Shown here: piece by piece, positions 19,348 through 29,628 of the stretch
Layout: the number at the start of each line of letters is the position of its first letter
How positions within the stretch are numbered: the first letter of the stretch is position 1
From: Chloroflexota bacterium
GTDB lineage: Bacteria > Chloroflexota > Limnocylindria > Limnocylindrales > CSP1-4
Reading direction: 5' to 3'
Assembly (NCBI GenBank): GCA_029778235.1
Contig: JAKOQS010000066.1
Coordinates: 18,286-82,285, forward strand
Length of the DNA: 64,000 nucleotides
The notes under the pieces: generated by a model
Told to the model about the DNA's origin: nothing
Seen by the model: the letters and a program-made list of their open reading frames with translations, nothing else
Database searches by the model: none
Made by a program: the position numbers and the translations under genes

Positions 19348-20550
19348 TCAGCCCCGGCCGGCGGGGCCGGTCGGCTCGGTCGCGGGAGCCAGGATGCCGG
19401 CGTCGTCGGCCAGCACCTGGGCCTTGTCCGTCCGCTCCCAGGGAAGGTCGAGATCAGTGCGGCCGAAGTGCCCGTACGCCGCGGTCGGGCGGTAGAGGGG
19501 CGCCCGCAGGCCGAGCGACGCGATGATCGCGGACGGCCGCAGGTCGAAGTGGCGGTCCACCAGGGCCAGGATCTCATCGTCGGTGATCCGGCCGGTCCCG
19601 AACGTCTCGACCGCGACCGAGACCGGGCGCGCGACCCCGATCGCGTAGGCGACCTCGATCTCGACCCGGTCCGCGATGCCTGCGGCCACGAGGTTCTTGG
19701 CCACATGCCGCGCGGCGTACGCCGCGGACCGGTCCACCTTGGTCGGGTCCTTGCCCGAGAAGCAGCCGCCGCCGTGGCGCGCCATCCCGCCGTACGTGTC
19801 CACGATGATCTTCCGACCGGTCAGCCCCGCGTCGCCCATCGGGCCGCCGATGACGAACCGCCCCGTGGGGTTCACGTGCATGACCGGGTCGGTCGCGCGG
19901 AGCTCCGGGGGGATCGACGGCAGGATCACGGCCTCCGCGATGTCGGACCGGATCCGCTCGGTGGCCGCGTCCGGGTCGTGCTGGGCGGCCACGACGACGG
20001 TGGGGACGCCGACCGGGACGCCGTCCTCGTACGCGACGGTCACCTGCGTCTTGCCGTCGGGCCGCAGGTACGGCAGCTGGCCCGACTTGCGCACCTCCGC
20101 CAGCCGTCGCGCCATCCGGTGCGCGAGCGCGATGGGCAGCGGCATCAGCTCGGGGGTCTCGCGGCAGGCGAACCCGAACATCATCCCCTGGTCGCCGGCG
20201 CCCTCGTGGTCCACGCCCTGGGCGATGTCGGGGGATTGCTCCTTGACGGAGACGAGCGTCCCACACGTCTCATAGTCGAACCCGTAGTCGCTGTTGGTGT
20301 AGCCGATCTCTCGGACCGTGCTCCGCACGACCTCCTGGAAGTCCACGTAGGTGGACGTGGTGATCTCGCCGAGGACGAGCACCAGGCCGGTCGTCGTCGC
20401 GGTCTCGCACGCGACGCGCGCGTCCGGGTCCTCGCGCACGATCGCGTCGAGGATGGCGTCGCTGATCTGGTCGCACATCTTGTCCGGGTGGCCTTCGGTG
20501 ACCGACTCGGAGGTGAAGAGGGAGCGCTGGAACGGGCGCACGGTCGTCAT
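19348..20550 (-). CDS. metK: S-adenosylmethionine synthetase
   Basis: [76 protein letters not shown]. Confidence 0.98.
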   Translation of the reverse strand: MTTVRPFQRSLFTSESVTEGHPDKMCDQISDAILDAIVREDPDARVACETATTTGLVLVLGEITTSTYVDFQEVVRSTVREIGYTNSDYGFDYETCGTLVSVKEQSPDIAQGVDHEGAGDQGMMFGFACRETPELMPLPIALAHRMARRLAEVRKSGQLPYLRPDGKTQVTVAYEDGVPVGVPTVVVAAQHDPDAATERIRSDIAEAVILPSIPPELRATDPVMHVNPTGRFVIGGPMGDAGLTGRKIIVDTYGGMARHGGGCFSGKDPTKVDRSAAYAARHVAKNLVAAGIADRVEIEVAYAIGVARPVSVAVETFGTGRITDDEILALVDRHFDLRPSAIIASLGLRAPLYRPTAAYGHFGRTDLDLPWERTDKAQVLADDAGILAPATEPTGPAGRG

Positions 20551-20725
20551 ATGGACCTCAGGGTCGCGCGTGAGGGGCGCCGAAGGAGGGTAGCACGGGC
20601 GACAGGCCGGACGGCCCGGGTCAGCGGGTGGTGACCGGTGCTCGCGCCGCGTGGCGACCCGCAGGGCCAGTGGCGTCGCGCCGGGAGGTGAGGCACCGCT
20701 CGACGGGACCCGCCCGGCCGCCGGC

Positions 20726-21988
20726 TCAGGTCCCCGCGCGCCAGGAGTGCATGTAGGCGACCTGCTCGTCGGTCAGCGGCTCGAGCTCGATCCCGAGCGC
20801 CGCGAGCTTCAGGCGCGCCACCTCGCGGTCGATCGCCTCCGGCACCGCGTAGACGCGCGGCTCCAGCTCGGCATGGTGGCGGGCGACGTACTCGGCGGCG
20901 AGGGCCTGGTTCGCGAAGCTCATGTCCATCACGGCCGCCGGGTGCCCCTCGGCGGCTCCGAGGTTCACGAGCCGTCCATCGGCCAGCAGGCGGATCTTCT
21001 TCGGGCCGAGGTCGAACTCGGCGACGTTCTCACGCACCTCGGCGACGTGCCCCTCCGCGAGTGCGTGAAGCGCCTTCAGGTCGATCTCGGCGTCGAAGTG
21101 GCCGGAGTTCGCGAGGATCGCCCCGTCGCGCATCGCGAGGAAGTGCTCGCGGCGGAACACGTTCACGTTGCCGGTCGCCGTGATGAAGACCTCGCCCCAC
21201 GGCGCCGACTCCGTGTGCGTCATGACCAGGAAGCCGTCCATCCGGGCCTCGAGGGCGCGGATGGGATCCACCTCGACCACGGCGACCTGCGCGCCCATCC
21301 CCTTCAGGCGCATCGCGATCCCCTTGCCCACCCAGCCGTAGCCGGCGACGACGACGTTGCGGCCGGCGAGCAGGAGGTTGGTCGCGCGCAGGATGCCGTC
21401 CACCGTGGACTGGCCGGTCCCATAGCGGTTGTCGAAGAGGTGCTTCGTGTCCGCCTCATTGACCGCGACCACTGGGTAGCGGAGTGCGCCGTCGGCGGCC
21501 ATGGCGCGGAGGCGGATGACGCCCGTCGTCGTCTCCTCGGTCCCCGCCCAGACCTCGGGCACCTGGCCCGGCCGCGTGTCGTGCAGGAGCGAGACCAGGT
21601 CGCAGCCGTCGTCCATCGTCATGTGCGGGATCGTGTCCGCGACGGCGTTGAGGTGCGCGTAGTAGGTCTGGCGGTCCTCGCCCCTGCGGGCGAAGACGGG
21701 GATCCCGTGCCGGGCGACGAGCGCCGCGGCGACGTCGTCCTTGGTCGAGAGCGGGTTGCTCGCGGCGAGCGCCACCTGCGCGCCGCCCGCCTGCAGGGTC
21801 CGGACCAGGTTGGCGGTCTCGGTGGTCACGTGGAGGCAGGCGGCGATCCGCACACCGTCGAGCGGACGCTCCGCCGCGAACCGCTCGCGGATGAGCCGGA
21901 GGACGGGCATCTCTCGCTCCGCCCAGTCGATGCGCCGGCCGCCCTCGGCAGCGAGCGCGAGATCCGTCACGTCGTGCGGGACGATCAC
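20726..21988 (-). CDS. ahcY: Adenosylhomocysteinase
   Basis: [77 protein letters not shown] start at 21988 overlaps the GNAT stop. Confidence 0.95.
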   Translation of the reverse strand: MIVPHDVTDLALAAEGGRRIDWAEREMPVLRLIRERFAAERPLDGVRIAACLHVTTETANLVRTLQAGGAQVALAASNPLSTKDDVAAALVARHGIPVFARRGEDRQTYYAHLNAVADTIPHMTMDDGCDLVSLLHDTRPGQVPEVWAGTEETTTGVIRLRAMAADGALRYPVVAVNEADTKHLFDNRYGTGQSTVDGILRATNLLLAGRNVVVAGYGWVGKGIAMRLKGMGAQVAVVEVDPIRALEARMDGFLVMTHTESAPWGEVFITATGNVNVFRREHFLAMRDGAILANSGHFDAEIDLKALHALAEGHVAEVRENVAEFDLGPKKIRLLADGRLVNLGAAEGHPAAVMDMSFANQALAAEYVARHHAELEPRVYAVPEAIDREVARLKLAALGIELEPLTDEQVAYMHSWRAGT

Positions 21989-22854
21989 GAGAGGTCCTCC
22001 TTCCCGGGCGGGCCGAAGAGGCCGCGGATCCGGGCGAGCACGCCCGGCCACGCCGGGGCGGTCCGATGGATGAGGCGCTCCTCGAAATGCACGTGCTCAA
22101 CGTACCCGAGGGCGCGGTAGGCGGCGAGGGCGGGCGGGTTGTCCGCCCGCACATTGAGGACGACCAGGTCGCACGAGCGGAGGAGCTCGGCGGTGACGGC
22201 CGCGGTCGTCGCCTTCGCGTAGCCCCGGCCGCGATACTCCGACGCCGTCATCACGTTGCCGACGACGCCGATCCCGGCGGTCCGGCTGATGACGTGCGTC
22301 CCGGCGGCCGCCACCAGCCGACCGCCGACGTGGATCCCGTAGTAGACGCCCTCTGCCACCGAGGAGGACGGGAGCCACGAGGTGAAGCCCAGCTGGTAGA
22401 GGCGGTTGAGGTCGCCGACGTCGCCCGGGTAGAGCCGCCGCGCGTCGGACGGGTACGGGCGGAACGCGGCGCGGTCGACCCACATGCGCACCATCGGCGG
22501 TCCCGGGTCCACGCGGTAGACCTCGGCGACGGCGCTCAACGCCTCCGTGCGCGCCGCCACGTAGGCCACGCGCGGCCGGATGACGCGCCGGAGCACCTCG
22601 GCGATCCCGTCGCGGTCGCCGAGGACGAAGACGGGCTGCGGCGAGAGCCCGGCGTACTCGAGGACCACCGCGACCGGCGTGCCCTCGTGCGTCGCGAGCC
22701 CCCAGCGAGTGCGGGCGAACTCACGGTCGTCGAGGTCGCAAAGGGCGTAGGCGGAGAAGAGCCGGTCCTGCTCCAGGAACGCGCGGATGAGCGCACGATC
22801 CGTGCACTCCGCGACCGACAGGGTCCGGCGGAAGGGGTGGAGGACGGCCGTCAC
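21985..22854 (-). CDS. GNAT-family N-acetyltransferase-like protein
   Basis: C-terminal [58 protein letters not shown] (GNAT acetyl-CoA loop). Confidence 0.85.
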   Translation of the reverse strand: MTAVLHPFRRTLSVAECTDRALIRAFLEQDRLFSAYALCDLDDREFARTRWGLATHEGTPVAVVLEYAGLSPQPVFVLGDRDGIAEVLRRVIRPRVAYVAARTEALSAVAEVYRVDPGPPMVRMWVDRAAFRPYPSDARRLYPGDVGDLNRLYQLGFTSWLPSSSVAEGVYYGIHVGGRLVAAAGTHVISRTAGIGVVGNVMTASEYRGRGYAKATTAAVTAELLRSCDLVVLNVRADNPPALAAYRALGYVEHVHFEERLIHRTAPAWPGVLARIRGLFGPPGKEDLS

Positions 22855-24374
22855 GGCTCGGGCCCATCGCGTCCGGCCGGGCCCGAGAGCGCGTCCCTGC
22901 CGGAGGGGCCGGGCCGCGGGCCGCGCGCGGAGACCGCCTCGGCGAGCCCCCCGAGCGCGGGAGCGAACGGCCGGCGGATGATCCCGGCCTCCGTGACGAA
23001 GGCGTCCACCACCTCCGGCGGCGTGGCGTCCACGAGCGGGTCGAGCCACGGCGTGCCGGGCGCGGAGACGTCCACTCCGCGTACGCGCATCAGCTCGATG
23101 GGAGGGCGCGTCTCGTCGGGGAGATCGGCGAGGTCCCGGGCCTCCGGGTCGATCGCGGTCCCGGGGGCGCAGACGAGGACCGGGACGTGCGCCGACGCCC
23201 CCGCCAGCGCCACCTGCAGCGTGCCGAGCGGCGCGAGGACGGAGCCGTCGAGGGCGACGCGGTCCGCGCCGAGGAGGATGACGTCGATGCCGCCGCGGGA
23301 GAGGAGCCAGCCCACCGCTGCATCCGCGACGACGGTGTGAGGCACGCCGGACTGCGCGAGCTCCCAGGCCGCCAGCCGGGCGCCCTCGAGACCGGGACGG
23401 GATTCGAGCACGTGGACGTGGATCGGCCGGCCGGTCGCGTGGTAGGCGGCCGCCACGCCCAGGGCGGTCCCGATCTGCCCGCCCGAGAGCGCACCGGTCG
23501 AACCCAGCGTGAGCACCCCCAGCGGCCGCTCCGCGGCCGTGGGCGGCTCGCCCGCGAGGGGCTCGCCGGCGACGGCCTGTTCCGCCCGGGCCACGAGCGC
23601 CTCGAGCTCCGACCGCCCGGCATCGACCAGCCGGGCGTGGTCCGTCAGGGCCTCCATCGCGATCGCGTCGGCCTCGGCGCGCAGCGCGTCCGCGACGGGG
23701 CCTCCGTCCTCGATCAGCTCGCCGACCGCGGTCATCCGGGCGAGCATCCGGTCCACCGCCCCGCGCAGCGCTCGCGGCGCGATCCGGGCGCCGGAGAGGG
23801 AGTTCGCCGTCCCACGGATGGTCGCGAGGCGGACGTACGGCTTCGCGTCGCGGGTCCGGTCCGCCGTCAGCGCCAGCGCGTACGCCGCCACCTGGGCGAT
23901 CGCCGGGGCGCCGCGGACGTTCATCTCGCGGATCGCGCGCGACGCCTCGGCACCCGACTGGCATTCGATCTCGACGCTCTCGAACGGGAACCGGCCCTGG
24001 TCGAGCACGTAGAGGGCCGTGGCCTCCATCCGGAAGGGGCTCCGATGGGCGGCGACGGGCGTCGCAGCAACCGGCGCCGTGGCGCCCGTGGTCGTCCCGT
24101 CCTCGAGGAGCGCTGCGGCCGCCTCGGCGGAGGTCCGCTGGAGCGCGGCCGCCACGCCGACGACCTGCGCGGCCGTCTGGATGGCGTCCGCGGCGAGGAG
24201 GCGGAAGAACCGGCGCCGGCCGACGTCGGGGACGCCGGGCGTCGACTCGCCCGGCTCGGCGCCCGCGGGCGCAGGCGCGGGGGCCGGCGCCGTGGACGGA
24301 GACGACGTCTCAGCCGCGGGGCCGGGCGTCGCGGGATCGGGAGCGGGCGGCGACGGCCGGCCTGCGTCGGTCAC
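22851..24374 (-). CDS. eIF-2B/MtnA-like protein (S-methyl-5-thioribose-1-phosphate isomerase family, divergent) with N-terminal extension
   Basis: IREMNVRGAPAIAQVAAYALAL, RGTANSLSGARIAP, IDVILLGADRVALDGSVLAPLGT; N-terminal RRRFFRLLAADAIQ. Confidence 0.75.
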   Translation of the reverse strand: MTDAGRPSPPAPDPATPGPAAETSSPSTAPAPAPAPAGAEPGESTPGVPDVGRRRFFRLLAADAIQTAAQVVGVAAALQRTSAEAAAALLEDGTTTGATAPVAATPVAAHRSPFRMEATALYVLDQGRFPFESVEIECQSGAEASRAIREMNVRGAPAIAQVAAYALALTADRTRDAKPYVRLATIRGTANSLSGARIAPRALRGAVDRMLARMTAVGELIEDGGPVADALRAEADAIAMEALTDHARLVDAGRSELEALVARAEQAVAGEPLAGEPPTAAERPLGVLTLGSTGALSGGQIGTALGVAAAYHATGRPIHVHVLESRPGLEGARLAAWELAQSGVPHTVVADAAVGWLLSRGGIDVILLGADRVALDGSVLAPLGTLQVALAGASAHVPVLVCAPGTAIDPEARDLADLPDETRPPIELMRVRGVDVSAPGTPWLDPLVDATPPEVVDAFVTEAGIIRRPFAPALGGLAEAVSARGPRPGPSGRDALSGPAGRDGPEP

Positions 24375-24390
24375 GCGCGCCCCTCGTGCG

Positions 24391-24912
24391 TCAGTACTCG
24401 ATGACGCTCGAGACCGCGAGGCCGTCGAGCCGCTCGCGACCCTTGAGGAAGGCGAGCTCGACCAGGAACGAGAGCCCGACGATCTCCGCGCCGAGGCGCT
24501 GCACCAGGTCGACGGTCCCGCGGACCGTCCCGCCCGTCGCGAGGAGGTCGTCGACGATCAGCACGCGCTGGCCCGGGGCGATGGCGTCCTTGTGGATCTC
24601 GAGCGTGTTGGACCCGTACTCGAGCGCGTACTCGACGCTGAGCGTCTCGTGCGGCAGCTTGCCGAGCTTGCGCACGGGCACCAGGCCGACGCCCAGCTCG
24701 TACGCCATCGGGGCGCTGAAGATGAAGCCGCGCGACTCCATCCCCACGACCAGGTCGATCCGCTCCCCGCGGTACGGGTCGAGCATCAGCGAGACCGCCT
24801 CGCGGAACGCGGGGCCATCCTTGAGCAGCGTCGTGATGTCGTAGAAGAGGATGCCGGGCTTCGGGAAGTCCGGGACCTCCCGGATCCGCGCGCGGAGATC
24901 CTCGGCAGGCAT
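24391..24912 (-). CDS. apt: Adenine phosphoribosyltransferase
   Basis: VPDFPKPGILFYDITTLLKDGPAFREAV; GMESRGFIFSAPMAYELGVGLVPVRKLGKLPHET; VLIVDDLLATGGT. Confidence 0.95.
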   Translation of the reverse strand: MPAEDLRARIREVPDFPKPGILFYDITTLLKDGPAFREAVSLMLDPYRGERIDLVVGMESRGFIFSAPMAYELGVGLVPVRKLGKLPHETLSVEYALEYGSNTLEIHKDAIAPGQRVLIVDDLLATGGTVRGTVDLVQRLGAEIVGLSFLVELAFLKGRERLDGLAVSSVIEY

Positions 24913-25041
24913 GTCCGTCAGGTCCTCCAGGGGAAGCGGCGCACGCTCACGCCGCCGTCGAAGTCTACCGCAGCGGGGGGTCGGCACCAGCCCCCCGCCG
25001 CCACCGTGCGGCTCGCATCGGACAGGCTGGTCACCCGCGCA

Positions 25042-28000
25042 TCAGTCGTTCGCGGCACCTGCGGACGCCGGCCCAGCCCTGCCGCCTCCGCCGGGCCCCG
25101 CTGGCGGCGGCAAGGCCGCCGCGACCCGTGTGACGACCGCACCCGCGAGCACCCAGGCGCGCTCCGCGTCGCGCGGGAGCCGCAGGCGGGCCTGGTTCGA
25201 GAAGATCCGCAGTGTCGGCGAGATGCCGGCCAGCGCCCGGGTCGCCGTGGCCCGGTCGAGCGTCCCGAACCGGACGACGAGCTCGCCCTCCTCCCGCGAG
25301 ATGCCCGAGATCCCCGCGGCCTCGGCGGCGAGGCGCAGCTCCACCACCTCGGTCAGCCGGACGACGGGCGCGGGCATGGGCCCGAACCGGTCCACGATCT
25401 CCTGCCGCAGCGCAGCCAGCCCGCCCGCGGAGGCCACCCTGGCCAGGCGGCGGTAGACCTCCAGCTTCTGCGCCTCGTCGGGGACGTACGCGTCCGGCAG
25501 ATGGGCGTCCACCGGCAGGTCCACCGTCGCCCCCGGGCGCTCCACGACCGGCGGGCGCGACTCGCGACGGGCACGCGCATGCTCGACCGCCTCCGCGAGC
25601 ATCCGCGTGTACAGGTCGAACCCGACGGCCGCCATGTGGCCGTGCTGCTCCGCGCCGAGGATGTTCCCGGCGCCGCGGATCTCGAGGTCCGCAAGGGCGA
25701 TCTGGAAACCGGCCCCGAGCTCGCTCGCGTTGAAGATCGCCTGGAGGCGCTTCCGCGCGTCGTCGGAGAGGCGCTCGCGGCGGCGGTAGAGGAGGTAGGC
25801 GTAGGCCCGGCGGCTGCTGCGCCCCACGCGACCGCGCAGCTGGTAGAGCTGGGCCAGACCGAGCGCGTCCGCCCGGTCGATGACGATCGTGTTCGCGTTC
25901 GGGATGTCGAGGCCCGACTCGATGATCGTCGTGCAGACGAGGACGTCCGCCTCGCCGGTCGAGAACCGCGTCATCACCGACTCGAGGAGGCCCTCCGGCA
26001 TCTGGCCGTGGCCCACGACGATGCGGATCCCCGGCAGCAGCGCGCGGAGCTGCTCCGCTTGTGCCTCGATCGTCTCGACGCGGTTGTGGACGAAGAAGAC
26101 CTGGCCGCCGCGATCGAGCTCCCGGAGGATCGCGTCGCGGACCAGCCCGGCGGTCGCCTCCGCCACGCGCGTCTGGATCGGGAGACGGTCCTCCGGCGGC
26201 GTCTCGATGACGCTCATGTCCCGGATGCCCGCGAGCGCCAGGTTCAGCGTCCGCGGGATCGGCGTCGCCGAGAGCGTCAGGACGTCCACGGACGTGCGGA
26301 GCCGCTTGAGCCGCTCCTTGGCCGCCACGCCGAACCGCTGCTCCTCGTCCACGACCACGAGGCCCAGGTCGTGGAAGGCGACGTCCTTCGAGAGCAGCCG
26401 ATGGGTCCCCACCACCACGTCCACCGACCCGTCGCGCAGCCCGGCGAGGGCCGCCTCCTGCTCCCTCGGCGGGACGGAGCGGGAGAGGTGGCGGACGATG
26501 ATGGGGAACGGCGCGAACCTTCGCCGGAAGGTCTCGTAGTGCTGAGCCGCGAGGACCGTCGTGGGGACGAGGATCGCGACCTGGCGCTCGTCCTGCACCG
26601 CCTTGAACACCGCGCGCAGCGCGACCTCGGTCTTGCCGTAGCCCACGTCGCCGACGACCAGGCGGTCCATCGGGCGCCGCGCCTCCATGTCCAGCTTCAC
26701 CTCGGCCGTCGCGCGGAGCTGGTCGTCGGTCTCCTCGTAGGGGAACGACGCCTCGAGCTCGGACTGCCATGGCGTGTCGGGCGCGAACGCGAACCCCTCG
26801 GCGGTCTCGCGCGCGGCGTACAGCGCGAGGAGCTCGTCCGCCAGGTCCGCGACGGCCTTGCGCACGCGGGCCTTCGTCCGCGCCCACTCCCCGCCGCCCA
26901 GCCGGGAGAGGGCCGGACGCTCACCGCCGGCGTACCGGGTGATCCGGGCGATCTGCTCGACGGGGACGAAGATCCGCCCGTCGCCGGCGAACGCGAGCTC
27001 CAGGTAGTCGCGCTCCTCGCCGGGCTCGCCCCGGCGGAGCATCCGCTCGTAACGCGCCACCCCGTGGTCCACGTGCACGACGAGGTCGCCCGGGTTGAGC
27101 CGGTCGAGGATGTCGCGCGGGACGACCCGGCGAAGGGCCTTGGGGCGGCGGACGCGGACGGTCCCGAACAGCTCGCGATCGGTCAGGAGCACCAGGCCGT
27201 CCGGGCCGCCGGCGAACCCCGCGTTGAGGCTCCGCTCCACGAGGACGATCGCGCCGGGCGGCGGAGGCTCGGTCACCCGGCTCACCACCGCGGCGGTGTG
27301 CCCGGCCTCGGCGAGGATCTCGGCGAGCCGGGGCGCCTGGTCGGAGGTCACGACCACCCGGCGGCCGTCGGCCGCCCAGCCGGCCACTGCCCGGCCGAGC
27401 GCCTCGGTGCGGCCCGGAGGCAGCTCCGGGACGCGCCAGCCGAACGGATCGTCCTCGGCGGGACGCGCCGTGAGGGTCGCCGGCAGCGCCGACTCCCACG
27501 TGATCTCGACGGTCCGGCTCCGCACGAGTGCGGACTTCCACGCCCGACGGTCCGGGAACGCCTCGGGCCACCGGTCGGGCAGCTCGCCGGAGGCCACGAG
27601 CTCCGCGCGCCGCTCGTCGGCCTGGCGCCAGAGGAACTCGGCCGCGTCGGCGACCTCGGCGGGCTCGTCGAGGAAGAGGACCGTCCCGGTGCCCACGTGG
27701 TCCAGGCCCGTCGCCGGCGCGAGGATCGGCGCCCAGACCTCGGCCGCGTCTCCCACGGCGAGCGCCCGGCCGTCGTCGCCGTCGGCCAGGCGCGCGAGGT
27801 CGCCGGCCAGGCGCTCGGGCAGCCGGTCCGCGAGCCTGCCGAGGCGGCCCGCGATCGCGTCACCCCCGCCGGTCGGCCGGAGGAACTCGGACGCCGGGAG
27901 CAGGACGATCTCGCCGGCCGGGCCCACGGAGCGCTGGTCGGTCGGGTCGAACGAGCGCAGGGACTCGATCTCGTCGCCGAACCACTCGATGCGGACGGGG

Positions 28001-28734
28001 AGCGCGCTCCCGGCCGGGAAGACGTCCACGATGCCGCCGCGCCGCGCCGTCTCGCCCCGGCCGGCCACCTCGGTCACGACCTCGTACCCGAGCCCCACGA
28101 GCTCCCGCACAAGTGCGTCGGGACGGACCCGGGCGCCGACGGCGAGCCGGCGCGGCGCCTCGGGGAGCGCGTCGGGGTCGATGGTGCGCTGGAGCAGCGC
28201 CTGGACGGATGCCACGAGGACGCGCGCGGTGCCCTCGCGCCAGCGCGAGAGCGCCGCCACGCGCGCCGAGCTCTCGTCGCGGACGAGCTCGCTTCGCTCA
28301 TAGGCCAGCGCCGTGCGCGGCTCGAGCACGACGACCGCGCCCGGGTCCCCCAGCCAGGCCACGAGCTCCTCCGCGACGCGGTCGCCGATCTCGGCGTCAC
28401 GGGCCACCCAGCAGATCCGCTCGCCGGCGGGCCCCAGCGCCAGCGCCGCCGCGAGGTAGGTCTTGGCGCCGTGCGGGATCCCGGCGAGCGCGGCGTGCCG
28501 GCCGGCGGCGGGCACGGGCGCGTCGGATGGACCCAGCCGCGTGCGAAGGCGGCCGAACGCCTCGCTCCCGTCGAGGAGGCCGACCAGGGCGGCGAGATCG
28601 GGCGGCCTCCGCCGCGACGGGCCTTCGCCCGGCGCCGGCGGCGACGCGGGGCGGGCCGCGTGAGCGGCCGCGACCGCGCGGTCGCCCGCGCGACGCTCGC
28701 GGGTCCGTTTGCCGCGGAGCCGGAGGTCGCTCAT
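25042..28734 (-). CDS. mfd: Transcription-repair coupling factor
   Basis: GDLVVHVDHGVARYERM (CarD/RID-like), MDRLVVGDVGYGKTEVALRAVFKAV, VVVDEEQRFGVAAKERLK, LLYRRRERLSDDARKRLQAI. Confidence 0.97.
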   Translation of the reverse strand: MSDLRLRGKRTRERRAGDRAVAAAHAARPASPPAPGEGPSRRRPPDLAALVGLLDGSEAFGRLRTRLGPSDAPVPAAGRHAALAGIPHGAKTYLAAALALGPAGERICWVARDAEIGDRVAEELVAWLGDPGAVVVLEPRTALAYERSELVRDESSARVAALSRWREGTARVLVASVQALLQRTIDPDALPEAPRRLAVGARVRPDALVRELVGLGYEVVTEVAGRGETARRGGIVDVFPAGSALPVRIEWFGDEIESLRSFDPTDQRSVGPAGEIVLLPASEFLRPTGGGDAIAGRLGRLADRLPERLAGDLARLADGDDGRALAVGDAAEVWAPILAPATGLDHVGTGTVLFLDEPAEVADAAEFLWRQADERRAELVASGELPDRWPEAFPDRRAWKSALVRSRTVEITWESALPATLTARPAEDDPFGWRVPELPPGRTEALGRAVAGWAADGRRVVVTSDQAPRLAEILAEAGHTAAVVSRVTEPPPPGAIVLVERSLNAGFAGGPDGLVLLTDRELFGTVRVRRPKALRRVVPRDILDRLNPGDLVVHVDHGVARYERMLRRGEPGEERDYLELAFAGDGRIFVPVEQIARITRYAGGERPALSRLGGGEWARTKARVRKAVADLADELLALYAARETAEGFAFAPDTPWQSELEASFPYEETDDQLRATAEVKLDMEARRPMDRLVVGDVGYGKTEVALRAVFKAVQDERQVAILVPTTVLAAQHYETFRRRFAPFPIIVRHLSRSVPPREQEAALAGLRDGSVDVVVGTHRLLSKDVAFHDLGLVVVDEEQRFGVAAKERLKRLRTSVDVLTLSATPIPRTLNLALAGIRDMSVIETPPEDRLPIQTRVAEATAGLVRDAILRELDRGGQVFFVHNRVETIEAQAEQLRALLPGIRIVVGHGQMPEGLLESVMTRFSTGEADVLVCTTIIESGLDIPNANTIVIDRADALGLAQLYQLRGRVGRSSRRAYAYLLYRRRERLSDDARKRLQAIFNASELGAGFQIALADLEIRGAGNILGAEQHGHMAAVGFDLYTRMLAEAVEHARARRESRPPVVERPGATVDLPVDAHLPDAYVPDEAQKLEVYRRLARVASAGGLAALRQEIVDRFGPMPAPVVRLTEVVELRLAAEAAGISGISREEGELVVRFGTLDRATATRALAGISPTLRIFSNQARLRLPRDAERAWVLAGAVVTRVAAALPPPAGPGGGGRAGPASAGAAND

Positions 28735-29420
28735 CGCTCGTCGCGCTTCGGCGGGAGGACGCGCCGCCACCCGGTGCGCGTCCGGCGGATCCCGTCCGGG
28801 CCGGGCGGCCCGTCGACCTCGCCGGGCGGTGCCAGGCGCGTCTCGTCCGCGGGGCGCAGCGTGAACGCATTGAACCTGTTGGCCGCCTTCGAGACGCCGT
28901 CGCGCGCCCACAGCTCCACCGCGTCGGCGGCGGCGTCGAGCAGCTCGTCGAGGCGCTCGCGCTCGTCCGGCTCGAAGCGGCCGAGGACGTGGTCCACCGC
29001 GCCGCGAGCGGGATCGCCGATCCCGATCCGGAGCCGGTTGAACTTCTCGGTCCCCATCTCCTCGATGATCGAGGAGAGGCCGTTGTGCCCCCCGGCGCTC
29101 CCGGACTCGCGGAACCGCATCTTCCCGAACGGCAGCGAGAAGTCGTCCGTCACCACGAGGAGGTCCGCCAGCGGAGCGCGCTCGCGGGCGAGGACTTTGC
29201 GGACGGCGACCCCTGAGACGTTCATGTAGGTCAGCGGCTTCACGAGCGTGACGTCGAGCCCGCGGTACCGGCCCCCGACCACGGCGGACGCGTCACGGGT
29301 ACGACCGCGCCCGGCCCACCCGGCACGGTCGGCGAGGCGGTCGACGACCATCCAGCCGACGTTGTGCCGCGTCCGCGCGTACTGTTCCCCCGGGTTGCCC
29401 AGCCCGACGACGATCTTCAC
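28731..29420 (-). CDS. pth: Peptidyl-tRNA hydrolase
   Basis: VGLGNPGEQYARTRHNVGWMVVDRLA; LVKPLTYMNVSGVAVRKVL; GSAGGHNGLSSIIEEMGTEKFNRLRIGIG; GTG start 29420. Confidence 0.96.
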   Translation of the reverse strand: MKIVVGLGNPGEQYARTRHNVGWMVVDRLADRAGWAGRGRTRDASAVVGGRYRGLDVTLVKPLTYMNVSGVAVRKVLARERAPLADLLVVTDDFSLPFGKMRFRESGSAGGHNGLSSIIEEMGTEKFNRLRIGIGDPARGAVDHVLGRFEPDERERLDELLDAAADAVELWARDGVSKAANRFNAFTLRPADETRLAPPGEVDGPPGPDGIRRTRTGWRRVLPPKRDER

Positions 29421-29628
29421 GGGGTCCTCCGGCAGCCGGTCGTGCCCGGTCCTCGGCCGCTGGCGCGCGGCATCCGGGCGACGCCGACAGGACCCGCGTC
29501 GTCCGACGCGGGCCGCGGCCCGATGGTAGCCCACCCGGTGCAGCGGCGGAGGTTCGGCGCCCGGGCGTCGAGCCGGGTCGGCCGGCGCCCGGGGCGTGTC
29601 TGCCGGCGCCTGGCCGGCCCTTGTCGCC

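Noticed and set aside
24019-29229. 1736-aa plus-strand ORF
   Set aside because: Antisense to mtnA-like, apt, mfd and pth, which have clear conserved motifs; Arg/Asp/Glu/His-rich composition is a typical GC-rich antisense shadow
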